Shown piece after piece: positions 24,161 through 33,194 of a stretch of 64,000 bases of DNA. Made by a program: the position numbers and the translations under genes. Numbering within the stretch: the stretch's first letter is position 1; every line of letters begins with the position of its first letter. The DNA is from Agromyces sp. ISL-38. Lineage in GTDB: Bacteria > Actinomycetota > Actinomycetes > Actinomycetales > Microbacteriaceae. A model generated the notes under the pieces. It made no database searches and was not told the DNA's origin. It worked only from the letters and a program-made list of their open reading frames with translations. The stretch is taken from assembly GCF_018613935.1 (NCBI RefSeq), contig NZ_JAGGPF010000002.1, forward strand, positions 62,001 through 126,000, given 5' to 3'.

Positions 24161-25948
24161 ATGCAACAGTCGAAGATCCTCGAGCGGTGGAACCGCATCT
24201 CACTGCGCACCAAGATCACGGGTGTGACGGTGCTCATGCTGACCCTCGGGCTCCTCGTCTCGGGCATCGGCACTGCGGCGATGCTGCGCTCCTACGTCGA
24301 GGAGCAGATGTCGTCGAAGCTCACCGCGCTCGCGTCGGGCGATCTCATGGAGTACTTCGACGACAACGGCGGCAGCAAGCCCGATCTCGGCAGCCTCCGC
24401 CTGAAGCCGGCCGACGACGTGTTCGTCGCGGTCTACAGCCCTTCGGGCGCGTATCGGCAGAACAACTGGGAAGAGCGCGACGAGAGCACGTGGCCGCAAT
24501 TCCCGCGCACCCTGACGCAAGCCAAGGTCACCCAGCTGAACCCGTCGGGCTACACCGTGCTCCAGCTCCGCGACGTGCAGAATGCGCCGACCTTCCGTGC
24601 CGTCACGGCCCTCATGATCGCCGATGAGCACGGCTCCCTGGCACCGGTCATCATCGCGATCTCCTCGAAGGAGACCGAGCAGCTGCTCGCCGTGTACCTC
24701 ACGATCTTCCTGGGCTTCGGCTTCGGCGTCGTGCTCATCGGTGCCCTGCTCACCCGCATGCTCGTGACGAGCACCTTCGGCCCGCTCCGCGAAGTCGAGC
24801 GCACCGCCGCGGCCATTGCCGACGGCGACTTCAGCCAGCGCCTCGGCGGGGCGATGCCGAACACCGAGGTCGGCCGCCTCACCCGCTCGCTCAACACCAT
24901 GCTCAACCGCATCGATCGGGCGTTCCGCGACCGCGCCCGAACGATCGACCAGATGCGGCGATTCGTCGGCGACGCGAGCCACGAGCTGCGCACCCCGCTC
25001 GTGTCGGTGCGCGGCTACGCCGAGCTCTACCGCATGGGCGCCCTCCAGAGCGGCGACGAGGTCGCCCAGGCAATGGACCGCATCGAGAAGGAGGCCATCC
25101 GCATGGGCGGCCTCGTCGAAGACCTGCTCGCCCTCGCGCGACTCGACGAGGCGAAGCCGCTCGAGCTCGGCGAAGTCGACCTCGTGCCCCTCGCGCGCGA
25201 CGCGGCTCTCGACGCGAGGGCGGCCAATCCCGCTCGCACGATCACCGTGATCGCCCCCGAGGAGACGGGCGGAACGGATGCCGCGGGCGAGCCTGCACCC
25301 GACCTCGAGGTCGAGGTCGAGCTCGAACCCGACGACGGCCGCACGCTCACCGGACCGATCTCGTTCGCGGGCGCCACGCTCGCGCGGCTCCGCGGACGCC
25401 GCCCTCGCGCCGACGCGCACAGCACGGCGACCGCGCCGCGCCGCAGCGGCTCGTCGACGAAGGCCGCTGCTGCGGCATCCGCGGCCTCGAAGAAGACCGC
25501 AACGGCCACGGCGCCGGCGCCCGTCACGCAGTCGGTTGCCGTGCCGGTGCGCCATGCGATCGTGCTGGCCGAGGAGAACAAGATCCGGCAGGTCATCACG
25601 AATCTGATGGCCAACGCGATCCGCTTCACCTCCGACGACAGCCCGCTCGAGATCCGCATCTCGATCGACGACTCCGCCGAGCGCGCCATGGTCGAGGTCA
25701 TCGACCACGGCGAGGGCATCCCGTTGCAGATCCGCGAGAAGATCTTCCAGCGGTTCTGGCGTGCCGACACCTCGCGCACGCGGGAGACCGGCGGATCGGG
25801 GCTCGGCCTCGCGATCGTGTCGTCGATCGTGGCCGCGCACAACGGCGTCGTCGACGTGGTCGAGACGCCCGGCGGCGGTGCGACGTTCCGGGTCTCGCTT
25901 CCGCTTGCGAGCTCGGCGTCCGCGCCGCAGCGCATCGTCGAGGGCTGA
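24161..25948 (+). CDS. Sensor histidine kinase with an insert in the ATPase domain
   Basis: 595 aa. Two membrane helices (about 20-42 and 176-199) flank an exported sensor of ~130 residues; a HAMP domain (about 200-255) and HisKA with H274 (DASHELRTPL) follow. The HATPase domain starts at about 338, but is interrupted at about 367-460 by a low-complexity Ala/Thr/Lys/Pro-rich stretch before the N-box (IRQVITNLMANAIRF), G1 (DHGEGI) and G2 (GSGLGLAI) boxes. Typical relatives have no such insert. TAGACT 9 bases before the ATG suggests a second promoter between regulator and kinase. Confidence 0.92.
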   Translation: MQQSKILERWNRISLRTKITGVTVLMLTLGLLVSGIGTAAMLRSYVEEQMSSKLTALASGDLMEYFDDNGGSKPDLGSLRLKPADDVFVAVYSPSGAYRQNNWEERDESTWPQFPRTLTQAKVTQLNPSGYTVLQLRDVQNAPTFRAVTALMIADEHGSLAPVIIAISSKETEQLLAVYLTIFLGFGFGVVLIGALLTRMLVTSTFGPLREVERTAAAIADGDFSQRLGGAMPNTEVGRLTRSLNTMLNRIDRAFRDRARTIDQMRRFVGDASHELRTPLVSVRGYAELYRMGALQSGDEVAQAMDRIEKEAIRMGGLVEDLLALARLDEAKPLELGEVDLVPLARDAALDARAANPARTITVIAPEETGGTDAAGEPAPDLEVEVELEPDDGRTLTGPISFAGATLARLRGRRPRADAHSTATAPRRSGSSTKAAAAASAASKKTATATAPAPVTQSVAVPVRHAIVLAEENKIRQVITNLMANAIRFTSDDSPLEIRISIDDSAERAMVEVIDHGEGIPLQIREKIFQRFWRADTSRTRETGGSGLGLAIVSSIVAAHNGVVDVVETPGGGATFRVSLPLASSASAPQRIVEG

Positions 25949-26067
25949 CACTCCTCCTCGACAGGCGTTCGTCGACGGATGCCGCTCACCGTCCTGCACT
26001 CGCTCGGCCCCCGCTGCCCGCGCCCCGCGTAGCGTCGGCGGTACACCGAACGAACGGGAGAATCCAG

Positions 26068-26358
26068 ATGACCAGCTACCACGTCGACAGCGACCAGGTG
26101 TCCGCCGCGAACCAGACGGTGCAGGGCACGATCGGCCGCATCCAGTCCGAGGTGTCGTCGCTCCTCGGCCAGCTCACTGGCCTCCAGTCGTCGTGGAGCG
26201 GCCAGGCGTCGGCCGCCTTCCAGGCCGCCGTCGCCGACTGGCGCGCCACCCAGGTGCAGGTCGAGCAGAGCCTCGCCGGCCTCAACCGGGCCCTCGGCAC
26301 CGCCGCCGTGCAGTACGCCGAGGCCGAGCAGTCGAACGCGCGACTCTTCCTCCGCTGA
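26068..26358 (+). CDS. WXG100 family (ESAT-6-like) protein, orphan
   Basis: 96 aa, the standard WXG100 size, with two helices joined by the turn W43-S44-G45 (LQSSWSGQASAAF). A GGGAG ribosome site precedes the ATG. These are dimeric helical-hairpin substrates of type VII secretion. The C-terminal part ends YAEAEQSNARLFLR and lacks a clear YxxxD/E export motif in the usual place. No EssC/EccC ATPase, partner WXG100 or LXG toxin is within the window, so its secretion system must lie elsewhere or it acts alone. Confidence 0.9.
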   Translation: MTSYHVDSDQVSAANQTVQGTIGRIQSEVSSLLGQLTGLQSSWSGQASAAFQAAVADWRATQVQVEQSLAGLNRALGTAAVQYAEAEQSNARLFLR

Positions 26359-26541
26359 GCCGCCGCCGGCGCTCCGCGGTCGTGTTCACGCGGGCGAAAC
26401 ACGGCTGCGTATGTTCGTGAAATCTACATCTCCTATCCTCACGGGGAAGCACCAGTTCCTGCGCTGCATCGCGCGAGCCGGCTCCGCACCGGTCTGCTCG
26501 ACGATGCCCAGCCCCCTGTATCGAAGAGTGGAGATCCACAC

Positions 26542-27618
26542 ATGACATTCCGGTCCCCCAACGGCGCCCGACGCGTCCGCAGCATCGCCGTCGCCGCCCT
26601 CGCCGCGGTCTCGGCCATGACCCTCGCCGCCTGCGCGTCAGGCGCATCGTCCAGCACCGGCGACGGCGCGAGCGCCGACCTCGGCGAGCTCACGGTGCAG
26701 TTGTCGTGGATCAAGAACGAGGAGTTCGCGGGCGAATTCTTCTCCGACTCCAAGGGCTACTACACCGACGCCGGATTCTCGTCGGTGAACCTGGTCCCCG
26801 GCCCGTCGACGGGTGTCGCCGAGCTCGTCTCGGGCAGCGTCGACGTCGCGCTGAGCGACGCCGTCTCAACGGGTGCCGCCGTCGCCAACGAGCAGGCCCC
26901 CGTGAAGATCATCGCCACGACCTACCAGAAGAACCCGTTCACGATCCTCTCGCTGAAAGACGGCGGCAACATCGCGACGCCCGACGACCTCAAGGGCAAG
27001 AAGATCGGCGTGCAGGACTCCAACACGAGCCTGTTCAAGGCGCTGCTCGCGGCGAACGGCATCGACGAGTCCGAGCTCACCATCGTCCCCGTGCAGTACG
27101 ACCCCGCGCCGCTCACCAATGGCGAGGTCGACGGATTCGTGGCCTACCTCACGAACGAGTCGATCACAGTCGCGGCCGCGGGCAACGCCACGGTCGACCT
27201 TCCGTTCGCAGACAACGGCCTGCCGTTCGTGGCCGAGACCTTCACCGTCACCGACGACGCGATCGCGAACGACCGCGAGAAGCTCAAGGCGTTCCTCTAC
27301 GCCGAGATCCTCGGCTGGACCGACGCGGTGAACGACCCAGAGGAGGGCGCGCGCCTGGCCGTTGAAGAGTACGGCAAGGACCTCGACCTCAACCCCGAGA
27401 ACTCGAAGGCCGGCTCCATCAAGGCCGCCGAGGAGCTCGTCGTCTCCGATGAGACCGCAGAGAACGGCCTGTTCACCATCTCCGACGAGCTGCAGGCCGA
27501 GACCATCAAGAGCCTCGCCGGCGCGGGCATCGACGTGAAGGCCGACGACCTCTTCGACCTCAGCCTGCTGGCCGAGGTCTACAAGGAGCACCCCGAGCTC
27601 GTGAAGTACCTGAAGTAA
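26542..27618 (+). CDS. NMT1/THI5-like ABC substrate-binding lipoprotein
   Basis: 358 aa with a signal peptide ending at lipobox LAAC (about residue 29-31). The mature part ([20 protein letters not shown]) has the NMT1/SsuA-like fold used for sulphonates, nitrate, pyrimidine precursors and related small molecules. It heads a five-gene operon: binding protein, ATPase, two permeases and an XRE-cupin regulator. The operon faces the purine-degradation genes, so a purine or ureide is the likeliest cargo (inference). The upstream gap 26359-26541 holds only the ribosome site and probable promoter. Confidence 0.88.
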   Translation: MTFRSPNGARRVRSIAVAALAAVSAMTLAACASGASSSTGDGASADLGELTVQLSWIKNEEFAGEFFSDSKGYYTDAGFSSVNLVPGPSTGVAELVSGSVDVALSDAVSTGAAVANEQAPVKIIATTYQKNPFTILSLKDGGNIATPDDLKGKKIGVQDSNTSLFKALLAANGIDESELTIVPVQYDPAPLTNGEVDGFVAYLTNESITVAAAGNATVDLPFADNGLPFVAETFTVTDDAIANDREKLKAFLYAEILGWTDAVNDPEEGARLAVEEYGKDLDLNPENSKAGSIKAAEELVVSDETAENGLFTISDELQAETIKSLAGAGIDVKADDLFDLSLLAEVYKEHPELVKYLK

Positions 27619-27649
27619 CCGCACCACCACACGTGAGGAACACGGGAAC

Positions 27650-28471
27650 GTGACGTACGAGCAAGTGGCCGGTGTCCAGGAGCAGTCCTTGGGCACCGGC
27701 CTGCAGATCACCGGCCTGAACAAGGTGTTCACCATGGGACGGCGCAACGTCGTCGCGCTCCAGGACGCGAACCTGCACACCGACCAGGGGAGCTTCCTCT
27801 CCCTGCTCGGTCCTTCGGGTTGCGGCAAGTCGACGATCCTGCGGATCCTCGCCGGGCTTGAAGAGCCGTCGAGCGGCACGACCCGCGTCGACGGCAAGAA
27901 CCCCAAGGAGTTGCGGGCGGCGAACGAGCTCGGCATCGCGTTCCAGGACTCCGCGCTGCTGCCGTGGCGAAGTGTGCTCGCGAACATCCGCCTGCCGTTC
28001 GAGGTCGCCGGCGTGCCGGTCGACCACGACTACGTGCGGGAGATGATCGACCTCGTCGGTCTCAAGGGGTTCGAGAAGGCGAAGCCGGCGCAGCTGTCGG
28101 GCGGCATGCGTCAGCGCACCTCGATCGCCCGTTCCCTCATCCTCAAGCCCTCGGTCCTGCTGTTCGACGAGCCGTTCGGCGCGCTCGACGACATGACGCG
28201 CCAGAAGCTCAACCTCGAGTTGCTCCGCATCTGGACCGAGAAGCCCGCGACGACTCTGCTCGTCACGCATGGCATCTCAGAGGCGATCTTCCTCTCCGAC
28301 CACGTCGCGGTCATGAGTCCGCGACCCGGCCGGGTGAAGGAGGTCATCGACATCGACCTGCCTCGCCCGCGCACGCCCGAGATGCAACGCACGCCCGAGT
28401 TCCACGCCTACGTCGACCACGCCTCCGAACTGCTCTTCGGGCAGGGCGGCGCGGCGGTCGACGACCACTGA
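27650..28471 (+). CDS. ABC transporter ATP-binding protein (SsuB/TauB type)
   Basis: 273 aa, GTG start. Walker [11 protein letters not shown]-loop [14 protein letters not shown], signature [15 protein letters not shown], Walker [14 protein letters not shown] and switch histidine VTHGI. The short C-terminus has no TOBE domain, as usual for the nitrate/sulphonate class that pairs with NMT1-type binding proteins. It lies 31 bases after the binding protein and 9 bases before the first permease. Confidence 0.92.
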   Translation: MTYEQVAGVQEQSLGTGLQITGLNKVFTMGRRNVVALQDANLHTDQGSFLSLLGPSGCGKSTILRILAGLEEPSSGTTRVDGKNPKELRAANELGIAFQDSALLPWRSVLANIRLPFEVAGVPVDHDYVREMIDLVGLKGFEKAKPAQLSGGMRQRTSIARSLILKPSVLLFDEPFGALDDMTRQKLNLELLRIWTEKPATTLLVTHGISEAIFLSDHVAVMSPRPGRVKEVIDIDLPRPRTPEMQRTPEFHAYVDHASELLFGQGGAAVDDH

Positions 28472-28480
28472 GGAGCCACG

Positions 28481-29281
28481 GTGAAGACGTTCCGACTTCC
28501 GCCGTGGGCGACCGGGCTCATCGGCGGTACGGCCCTCATCGCGTTCTGGTGGGTCAGCGCCCTCACGGTGTTCTCGAACACCGGAGCTGGTGCCAACCGT
28601 GCGATACCGACACCGCCCGAGGTGATCACGGGCTTCGCCGAGAGCGGGTTCGAGTTCTACTGGCGCAACTTCTCGGTCACGCTCGTCGAAGCGGCCCAGG
28701 GGTACCTCTGGGGCAACGGCCTGGCACTGCTCCTCGCGGCCCTGGTGCTGGTCGTGCCTCGGCTCGAGGGCGCCGTGATGCAACTCGCAATCATCACGTA
28801 TTGCGTGCCGATCGTCGCGATCGGCCCGCTGGCACTCATCATCATCGGCGCTCCCTCGGCGGGTGAGCCCTCGGGCACCGCGGTCTTCCTCGCCGCGCTG
28901 AGCGTGTTCTTCACGACGGTGGTCGGCTCGCTGCTCGGCCTGAAGGCGGCCGACGCGGCGAGCCTCGACGTCGTCACCGTCTACGGGGGCACTCGGCTCA
29001 CGCAGCTCGTGAAGGTGCGCCTCATCGCAGCGCTCCCCCACATCCTGACCGCACTGCAGATCGCGGTGCCCGCTGCGTTCCTCGGCGCCGTGCTCGGGGA
29101 GTTCCTCGGCAAGGTGGAGCTCGGCGTGGGTCCCGCGATGATCGCCGCCCAGCAGGGACTCGACGCGCCGCGAGTGTGGGGCATCGCGCTCGTCTGCGGC
29201 GCCGTGGCGCTGCTCGGCTTCGCGCTCGTCGGCCTCGTCGCCCGCGCGGTCGCCCCGTGGTCGCGCGGAAGGAGCAACTGA
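28481..29281 (+). CDS. ABC transporter permease, first of pair
   Basis: 266 aa, GTG start after GGAG. About six membrane helices, with an EAA loop at about 165-185 (LDVVTVYGGTRLTQLVKVRL). It belongs to the SsuC/TauC-like permease class. It is followed after 1 base by a second, different permease, so the importer is probably heterodimeric, unlike most SsuC systems, which use one permease gene. Confidence 0.9.
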   Translation: MKTFRLPPWATGLIGGTALIAFWWVSALTVFSNTGAGANRAIPTPPEVITGFAESGFEFYWRNFSVTLVEAAQGYLWGNGLALLLAALVLVVPRLEGAVMQLAIITYCVPIVAIGPLALIIIGAPSAGEPSGTAVFLAALSVFFTTVVGSLLGLKAADAASLDVVTVYGGTRLTQLVKVRLIAALPHILTALQIAVPAAFLGAVLGEFLGKVELGVGPAMIAAQQGLDAPRVWGIALVCGAVALLGFALVGLVARAVAPWSRGRSN

Positions 29282-29282
29282 C

Positions 29283-30152
29283 ATGGCGGTCTCCACCACG
29301 ACGCAGCTGAACGCCGTCGTCGCGCTGCGCAAGGAGGTTCGTGCCGAGTCGATGCGCGCGGTGCTCCGCGCGCTCGGCACGAGCACCGTCACGTTCCTCG
29401 TCACGATCGTGACGGTGCTCGTGCTGTGGGTCGGGGTGCTCTGGGCCCTCGACATCTCGCCGTACATCGCCAAGGGCCCCGCCGACGTCTGGAACTTCCT
29501 GTTCACCGTGCCCGAAGCCGCGGCGAACCGTGCCGAAGTCGGCGACAACCTTGCGGTCACGCTCGGCGACGCGCTCATCGGCTTCGCGGCAGGTCTCGCC
29601 GTGGCGCTCCTCGGCGCGATCGTCTTCCAGCTCTCGAGGGGCGTCGAGCATGCCCTCATGCCCGTCGCGATGCTGCTGCGCTCGGTACCGCTCATCGCGA
29701 TGGCGCCCGTCATCATCATGATCTTCGGCCGCGACTACTGGACCGTCGCCGTGATGGGCGGCATCGTCGTGCTGTTCCCCGCGCTCGTCAGCATCGCGTT
29801 CGGCCTCAAATCGGCCTCGCCCCAGATGAACGACGTCATCACCGTGTACGGCGGCACCCCGGTGACCGCACTTCGCAAGGTCGCCCTCCCGTCCTCGCTC
29901 CCGTCGTTCTTCGCGGCGGTGCGCATCTCAGTACCCGGTGCGATCACCGGCGCCCTGCTCGCAGAGTGGCTCGCAACAGGTGAGGGCATCGGCGGTTCGG
30001 TCGGCGGCTACATCGCACAGGCGCAGTTCTCGGGCCTCTGGGCTTCGGTCGTCGTCGTCACCGCCGTGTCGCTCGTGCTCTACAACGTCGTCCAGATCGC
30101 CGAGAACGTGGTGCTCACTCGCATGGGCATGCACCCCGACAGGCGCGTCTGA
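29283..30152 (+). CDS. ABC transporter permease, second of pair
   Basis: 289 aa with a longer cytoplasmic N-terminus (about 40 residues) and about six helices. The EAA loop (MNDVITVYGGTPVTALRKVA) shares the phrase VITVYGGT with the first permease, so the two arose by duplication. It is transcribed with the NMT1-type binding protein and ATPase. The XRE-cupin regulator follows 3 bases later. Confidence 0.9.
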   Translation: MAVSTTTQLNAVVALRKEVRAESMRAVLRALGTSTVTFLVTIVTVLVLWVGVLWALDISPYIAKGPADVWNFLFTVPEAAANRAEVGDNLAVTLGDALIGFAAGLAVALLGAIVFQLSRGVEHALMPVAMLLRSVPLIAMAPVIIMIFGRDYWTVAVMGGIVVLFPALVSIAFGLKSASPQMNDVITVYGGTPVTALRKVALPSSLPSFFAAVRISVPGAITGALLAEWLATGEGIGGSVGGYIAQAQFSGLWASVVVVTAVSLVLYNVVQIAENVVLTRMGMHPDRRV

Positions 30153-30155
30153 CGC

Positions 30156-30791
30156 ATGGCGACGACCGGGCGTGGGTCAGCCGAGACGGATGCCGCTGCG
30201 CTGCGTCTCGGCGCGCACATCCGTCGTCTCCGCCGCAGCCGCGGCGACACGCTCGTGCAGCTCGCGGAACTCACCGACCTCTCGCACCCGTTCCTCAGCC
30301 AGCTCGAACGGGGTCTCGCACAGCCCAGCCTCTCGTCCCTGCGCCGCATCGCCGTGGCGCTCGACACGAGCCCGATCGAGCTCGTCGCTGCAGCCGAGGA
30401 TACGGCGGACAGCGCACCCGAGCCGCCGATGGTCGAGGTGCGCCGGGCGGGCGATGCCGTGCCTGACGGACCGGGATTCGCCGAGGGCACGGCCCGGATG
30501 CTCGCGCACAGCGACCGTCCGTTCCATCCCCTCGAGTACGAGGGCCGGAACGGCGCGCCTGGCGACTACTACGTGCACGCCGAAGACGAGTTCCTCTACG
30601 TCACCGCGGGCCAGGTCATGGTCGACCTCGACGGCGAGATCATGATGCTCGACACGGGCGACGCGATCTACTACGCCGGCGGCGTGCGCCATCGCTGGTG
30701 GTCGGAGGCCGGCACCTTCCGGCTCGTCGTGGTCAAGGAGCGGCCACGTTCCGCGGCAGCTCCGCGAACGGCGGCGAAGCGCGGCGCCTGA
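30156..30791 (+). CDS. XRE-family regulator with C-terminal cupin domain
   Basis: 211 aa. Residues about 18-75 are a helix-turn-helix of the XRE type (IRRLRRSRGDTLVQLAELTD and SHPFLSQLERGLAQPSLSSL). Residues about 135-195 are a small cupin barrel (YYVHAEDEFLYVTAGQVMVD, then GDAIYYAGGVRHRWW) that would sense a small ligand. Such regulators often control amine, polyamine or ureide catabolism. As the last gene of the importer operon, it probably regulates that operon and perhaps the adjacent purine genes. Convergent with the 8-oxoguanine deaminase gene. Confidence 0.88.
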   Translation: MATTGRGSAETDAAALRLGAHIRRLRRSRGDTLVQLAELTDLSHPFLSQLERGLAQPSLSSLRRIAVALDTSPIELVAAAEDTADSAPEPPMVEVRRAGDAVPDGPGFAEGTARMLAHSDRPFHPLEYEGRNGAPGDYYVHAEDEFLYVTAGQVMVDLDGEIMMLDTGDAIYYAGGVRHRWWSEAGTFRLVVVKERPRSAAAPRTAAKRGA

Positions 30792-30827
30792 CCGCTCCGC
30801 CCCGTTCCCGGCGCATGCCGCGGGCGC

Positions 30828-32201
30828 TCAGTTCCGCTGGGCGAGTTCGAGACTGGCGTGCGCTGCCCTCCGGGCGACCAGTTGCTCGTCGGCGAGGGTG
30901 AGCCGGCCGTCCTCGACGACCGTGCGGCCGCCCACGATGAGCCGGCTGAGCGGCGGCAGGGCCGCGAGTCCGAGTGACGCGACAGGGTCGGCGATCCCGG
31001 CGTGCTCGACGCCGTCGATCCGCCAGAGCGCGAGGTCGGCGAGCTTCCCGGGCTCGATCGATCCGAGCTCCCGCTCCCGGCCGAGGACCCGGGCACCCCC
31101 GATCGTCGCCATCCGGAGCGCCTGCCGCACGCTCATGGAGTCGGCGCCCGTGCGCAGCCGTGCGAGCAGCACCGCTTGCCGGATCTCCGTGCCGAGCTGG
31201 CCCGACTCGTTCGAGGCCGCACCGTCGACGCCGAGGCCCACCGGCACGCCCGCGCGCAGGAGATCGGCGACCGGGGCGATCCCGGCCGCGAGCCGGGCGT
31301 TCGACGACGGGCAATGCGCCACACCCGTGCCGGTGCGGGCGAACCGGTCGATCGCGTCGTCGTCGAGGTGCACGCAGTGCGCCATCCACACGTCGTCGCC
31401 GAGCCAGCCGAGCCCCTCCAGATAGCGAGTGGGGGTGGCGCCGAACCGCTCGAGGCAGAACGCCTCCTCCTCCACGGTCTCAGCGCCATGCGTGTGCAGC
31501 CGCACGCCGAGGTCGCGCGCGAGCAGCGCCGACTCTCGGAGGAGGTCCGCCGTCACCGAGAACGGTGAGCAGGGCGCGACGGCCACGCGCACCATCGCGT
31601 CGAAGGACGCGTCGTGATAGGCCTCGACGGCCGCCTGGCTCGCGGCGAGCGCGGCATCCGTCGTCTCGACCGCGAAGTCGGGAGGCAGCCCGCCCTGGCT
31701 TGCGCCGAGGTCCATCGAGCCGCGCGTCGCGTGCAATCGCACGCCGACGTGTGCCGCTGCCTCGACGATCGCGCCGACGAGGTCGCCCGACCCGCGTGGG
31801 AAGACGTAGTGGTGGTCGCCGACGGTCGTGCAGCCCGAACGGGCGAGTACGGCGAGCGCGCCCGCCGCGCCGGCACCGACGAGCCCGGCGTCGATTCGCG
31901 ACCACGACGGGTAGAGGGCGACGAGCCAGTCGAAGAGGATCGAGTCCTGCGCGACGCCCCTTGTGAGCCACTGGTACAGGTGGTGGTGTGTGTTCACGAG
32001 ACCGGGGGTGAGCAGGTGCCCCCGGCCGTCGATCCGCACGTCGGCCTGCTCGAGCGCCTGCGCCGGCGCCGCGCCGGCCCCGACGGAGGTGATGCGGCCG
32101 CCGTCGATGACGACATGGCCGACAGCGTGCTCGGCGTCGTGCGCGTCGACCGTCGCGACGTACGCTCCCTCGATGACGGTGCGACCGGCTCCCCGGGTCA
32201 C
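30828..32201 (-). CDS. 8-oxoguanine deaminase (amidohydrolase family)
   Basis: 457 aa from a GTG at 32201. A metal-dependent amidohydrolase of the TrzN/hydroxydechloroatrazine ethylaminohydrolase group, whose members in purine clusters deaminate 8-oxoguanine to urate. Metal and catalytic segments seen are GLVNTHHHLYQWLTRG, LHTHGAETVEEEAFCLE, WMAHCVHLDD and GLGVDGAASNE. It is last in the minus-strand operon after uricase (23-base gap), so its product urate would be oxidised by its neighbour. Guanine deaminase is the main alternative. Confidence 0.85.
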   Translation of the reverse strand: MTRGAGRTVIEGAYVATVDAHDAEHAVGHVVIDGGRITSVGAGAAPAQALEQADVRIDGRGHLLTPGLVNTHHHLYQWLTRGVAQDSILFDWLVALYPSWSRIDAGLVGAGAAGALAVLARSGCTTVGDHHYVFPRGSGDLVGAIVEAAAHVGVRLHATRGSMDLGASQGGLPPDFAVETTDAALAASQAAVEAYHDASFDAMVRVAVAPCSPFSVTADLLRESALLARDLGVRLHTHGAETVEEEAFCLERFGATPTRYLEGLGWLGDDVWMAHCVHLDDDAIDRFARTGTGVAHCPSSNARLAAGIAPVADLLRAGVPVGLGVDGAASNESGQLGTEIRQAVLLARLRTGADSMSVRQALRMATIGGARVLGRERELGSIEPGKLADLALWRIDGVEHAGIADPVASLGLAALPPLSRLIVGGRTVVEDGRLTLADEQLVARRAAHASLELAQRN

Positions 32202-32223
32202 TCGCGATCCATTCGTGCGTTCG

Positions 32224-33129
32224 TCACACGAGCCCGCTGTACTGGTGCCACGCGGGGCCGGCGTCGGGCGCGTCGTCGCGGATGACGCTCGCCTGGATGA
32301 GCCCGTAGGGGCGGTCGTCGGCGTGGAACACCTCGTTGTCGTTCTCAACGCCGAATCGCGAGAGGTCGTAGAGGAAGTGGTGCCTGTTGGGGGCCGAGAG
32401 GCGCACCTCGGCGATGATGTCGTAGGCCTCGAGCACGGCCTTGCCCATCTCGAAGAGGGTCTGCTGCAGGGCGAGCGAGTGCACGATGGCGAACTGCTTC
32501 ACGAGGATCGCCTTGACGCCCGCATACAGCTCGTTCCAGTCGGCCTCCGTCGTCGTGAACCGCCACTTCGCGACGAGCGACGTGGCCATGACCCGGTCGG
32601 TCGTGGGTTGGAGCACCGTGTACTCGTCCTCGTAGAAGCCGTGGAACTCCGAGCCCGTCGACTTCAGGATCACGAGGTCCTTGAGTCCGCCCGTGATCCA
32701 CGTGCGCTGCTCGCCACCGGTGCCCTCGACCGTGACGGAGGCCGTGCGCACCTCCTGCCCCTTTCGCACCCACGTGTGGTCGTGCTCGGCGCCGTCGACG
32801 AGCACGCGCTCCCACGCGTACTCCTCGATCTCGATGCGCGCGGCGTCGACCGGCGGCACGTCGTCGACGAAATGGCGGGCGAGCTCGAGCCCGTACTCCT
32901 CGATCGAGACGAGTCCCTTCTCCTTCGCGAAGGAGTAGGCGGTCTGCTTCTGCGTGTCGGTCGGCAGCACGTTCGACTGGTCGCCGGTGAGATGAGCCGC
33001 CGCGAAGTCGCCGCGCAGCGCGGTCGAGACGTTCACGTCGTGGATCTCGTGGCGGGGCGAGTCACGGTAGATCCGCACGACACGGTTCTCCGCCTTGCCG
33101 TACTGGTGGTCTCCGAGGACGATGGCCAT
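32224..33129 (-). CDS. pucL: Urate oxidase (factor-independent urate hydroxylase)
   Basis: 301 aa, normal for uricase. It is a tandem T-fold enzyme that oxidises urate to 5-hydroxyisourate with O2, without cofactor. Recognisable segments are VLGDHQYGKAENRVVRI, the catalytic-site LPTDTQKQTAYSFAKEKG, GGLKDLVILKSTGSEFHGF and NRHHFLYDLSRFG. There is no OHCU decarboxylase fusion; that enzyme is separate at 40057-40572. AGGAG precedes the ATG. It lies between the xanthine dehydrogenase large subunit and the 8-oxoguanine deaminase, both sources of urate. Confidence 0.95.
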   Translation of the reverse strand: MAIVLGDHQYGKAENRVVRIYRDSPRHEIHDVNVSTALRGDFAAAHLTGDQSNVLPTDTQKQTAYSFAKEKGLVSIEEYGLELARHFVDDVPPVDAARIEIEEYAWERVLVDGAEHDHTWVRKGQEVRTASVTVEGTGGEQRTWITGGLKDLVILKSTGSEFHGFYEDEYTVLQPTTDRVMATSLVAKWRFTTTEADWNELYAGVKAILVKQFAIVHSLALQQTLFEMGKAVLEAYDIIAEVRLSAPNRHHFLYDLSRFGVENDNEVFHADDRPYGLIQASVIRDDAPDAGPAWHQYSGLV

Positions 33130-33194
33130 CTGCTGCTCCTAGTCGTTGGTCGTCGGGGTCGTGGGGCATGCCCGGGCGGGGCGGTGCCTGCCGT

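Noticed and set aside
24200-25999. A ~600-codon open frame opposite the histidine kinase gene, and similar long antisense frames opposite the helicase partner (13078-14844) and others
   Set aside because: High GC third positions suppress stop codons on the opposite strand. These translations are Arg/Ala/Gly-rich or low in hydrophobic core and lack motifs, while the kinase and helicase frames carry full domain sets.
26068-26358. Part of a type VII secretion locus
   Set aside because: No FtsK/SpoIIIE-type ATPase, EccB/D/E membrane protein, second WXG100 or LXG toxin is found anywhere in the 64 kb.
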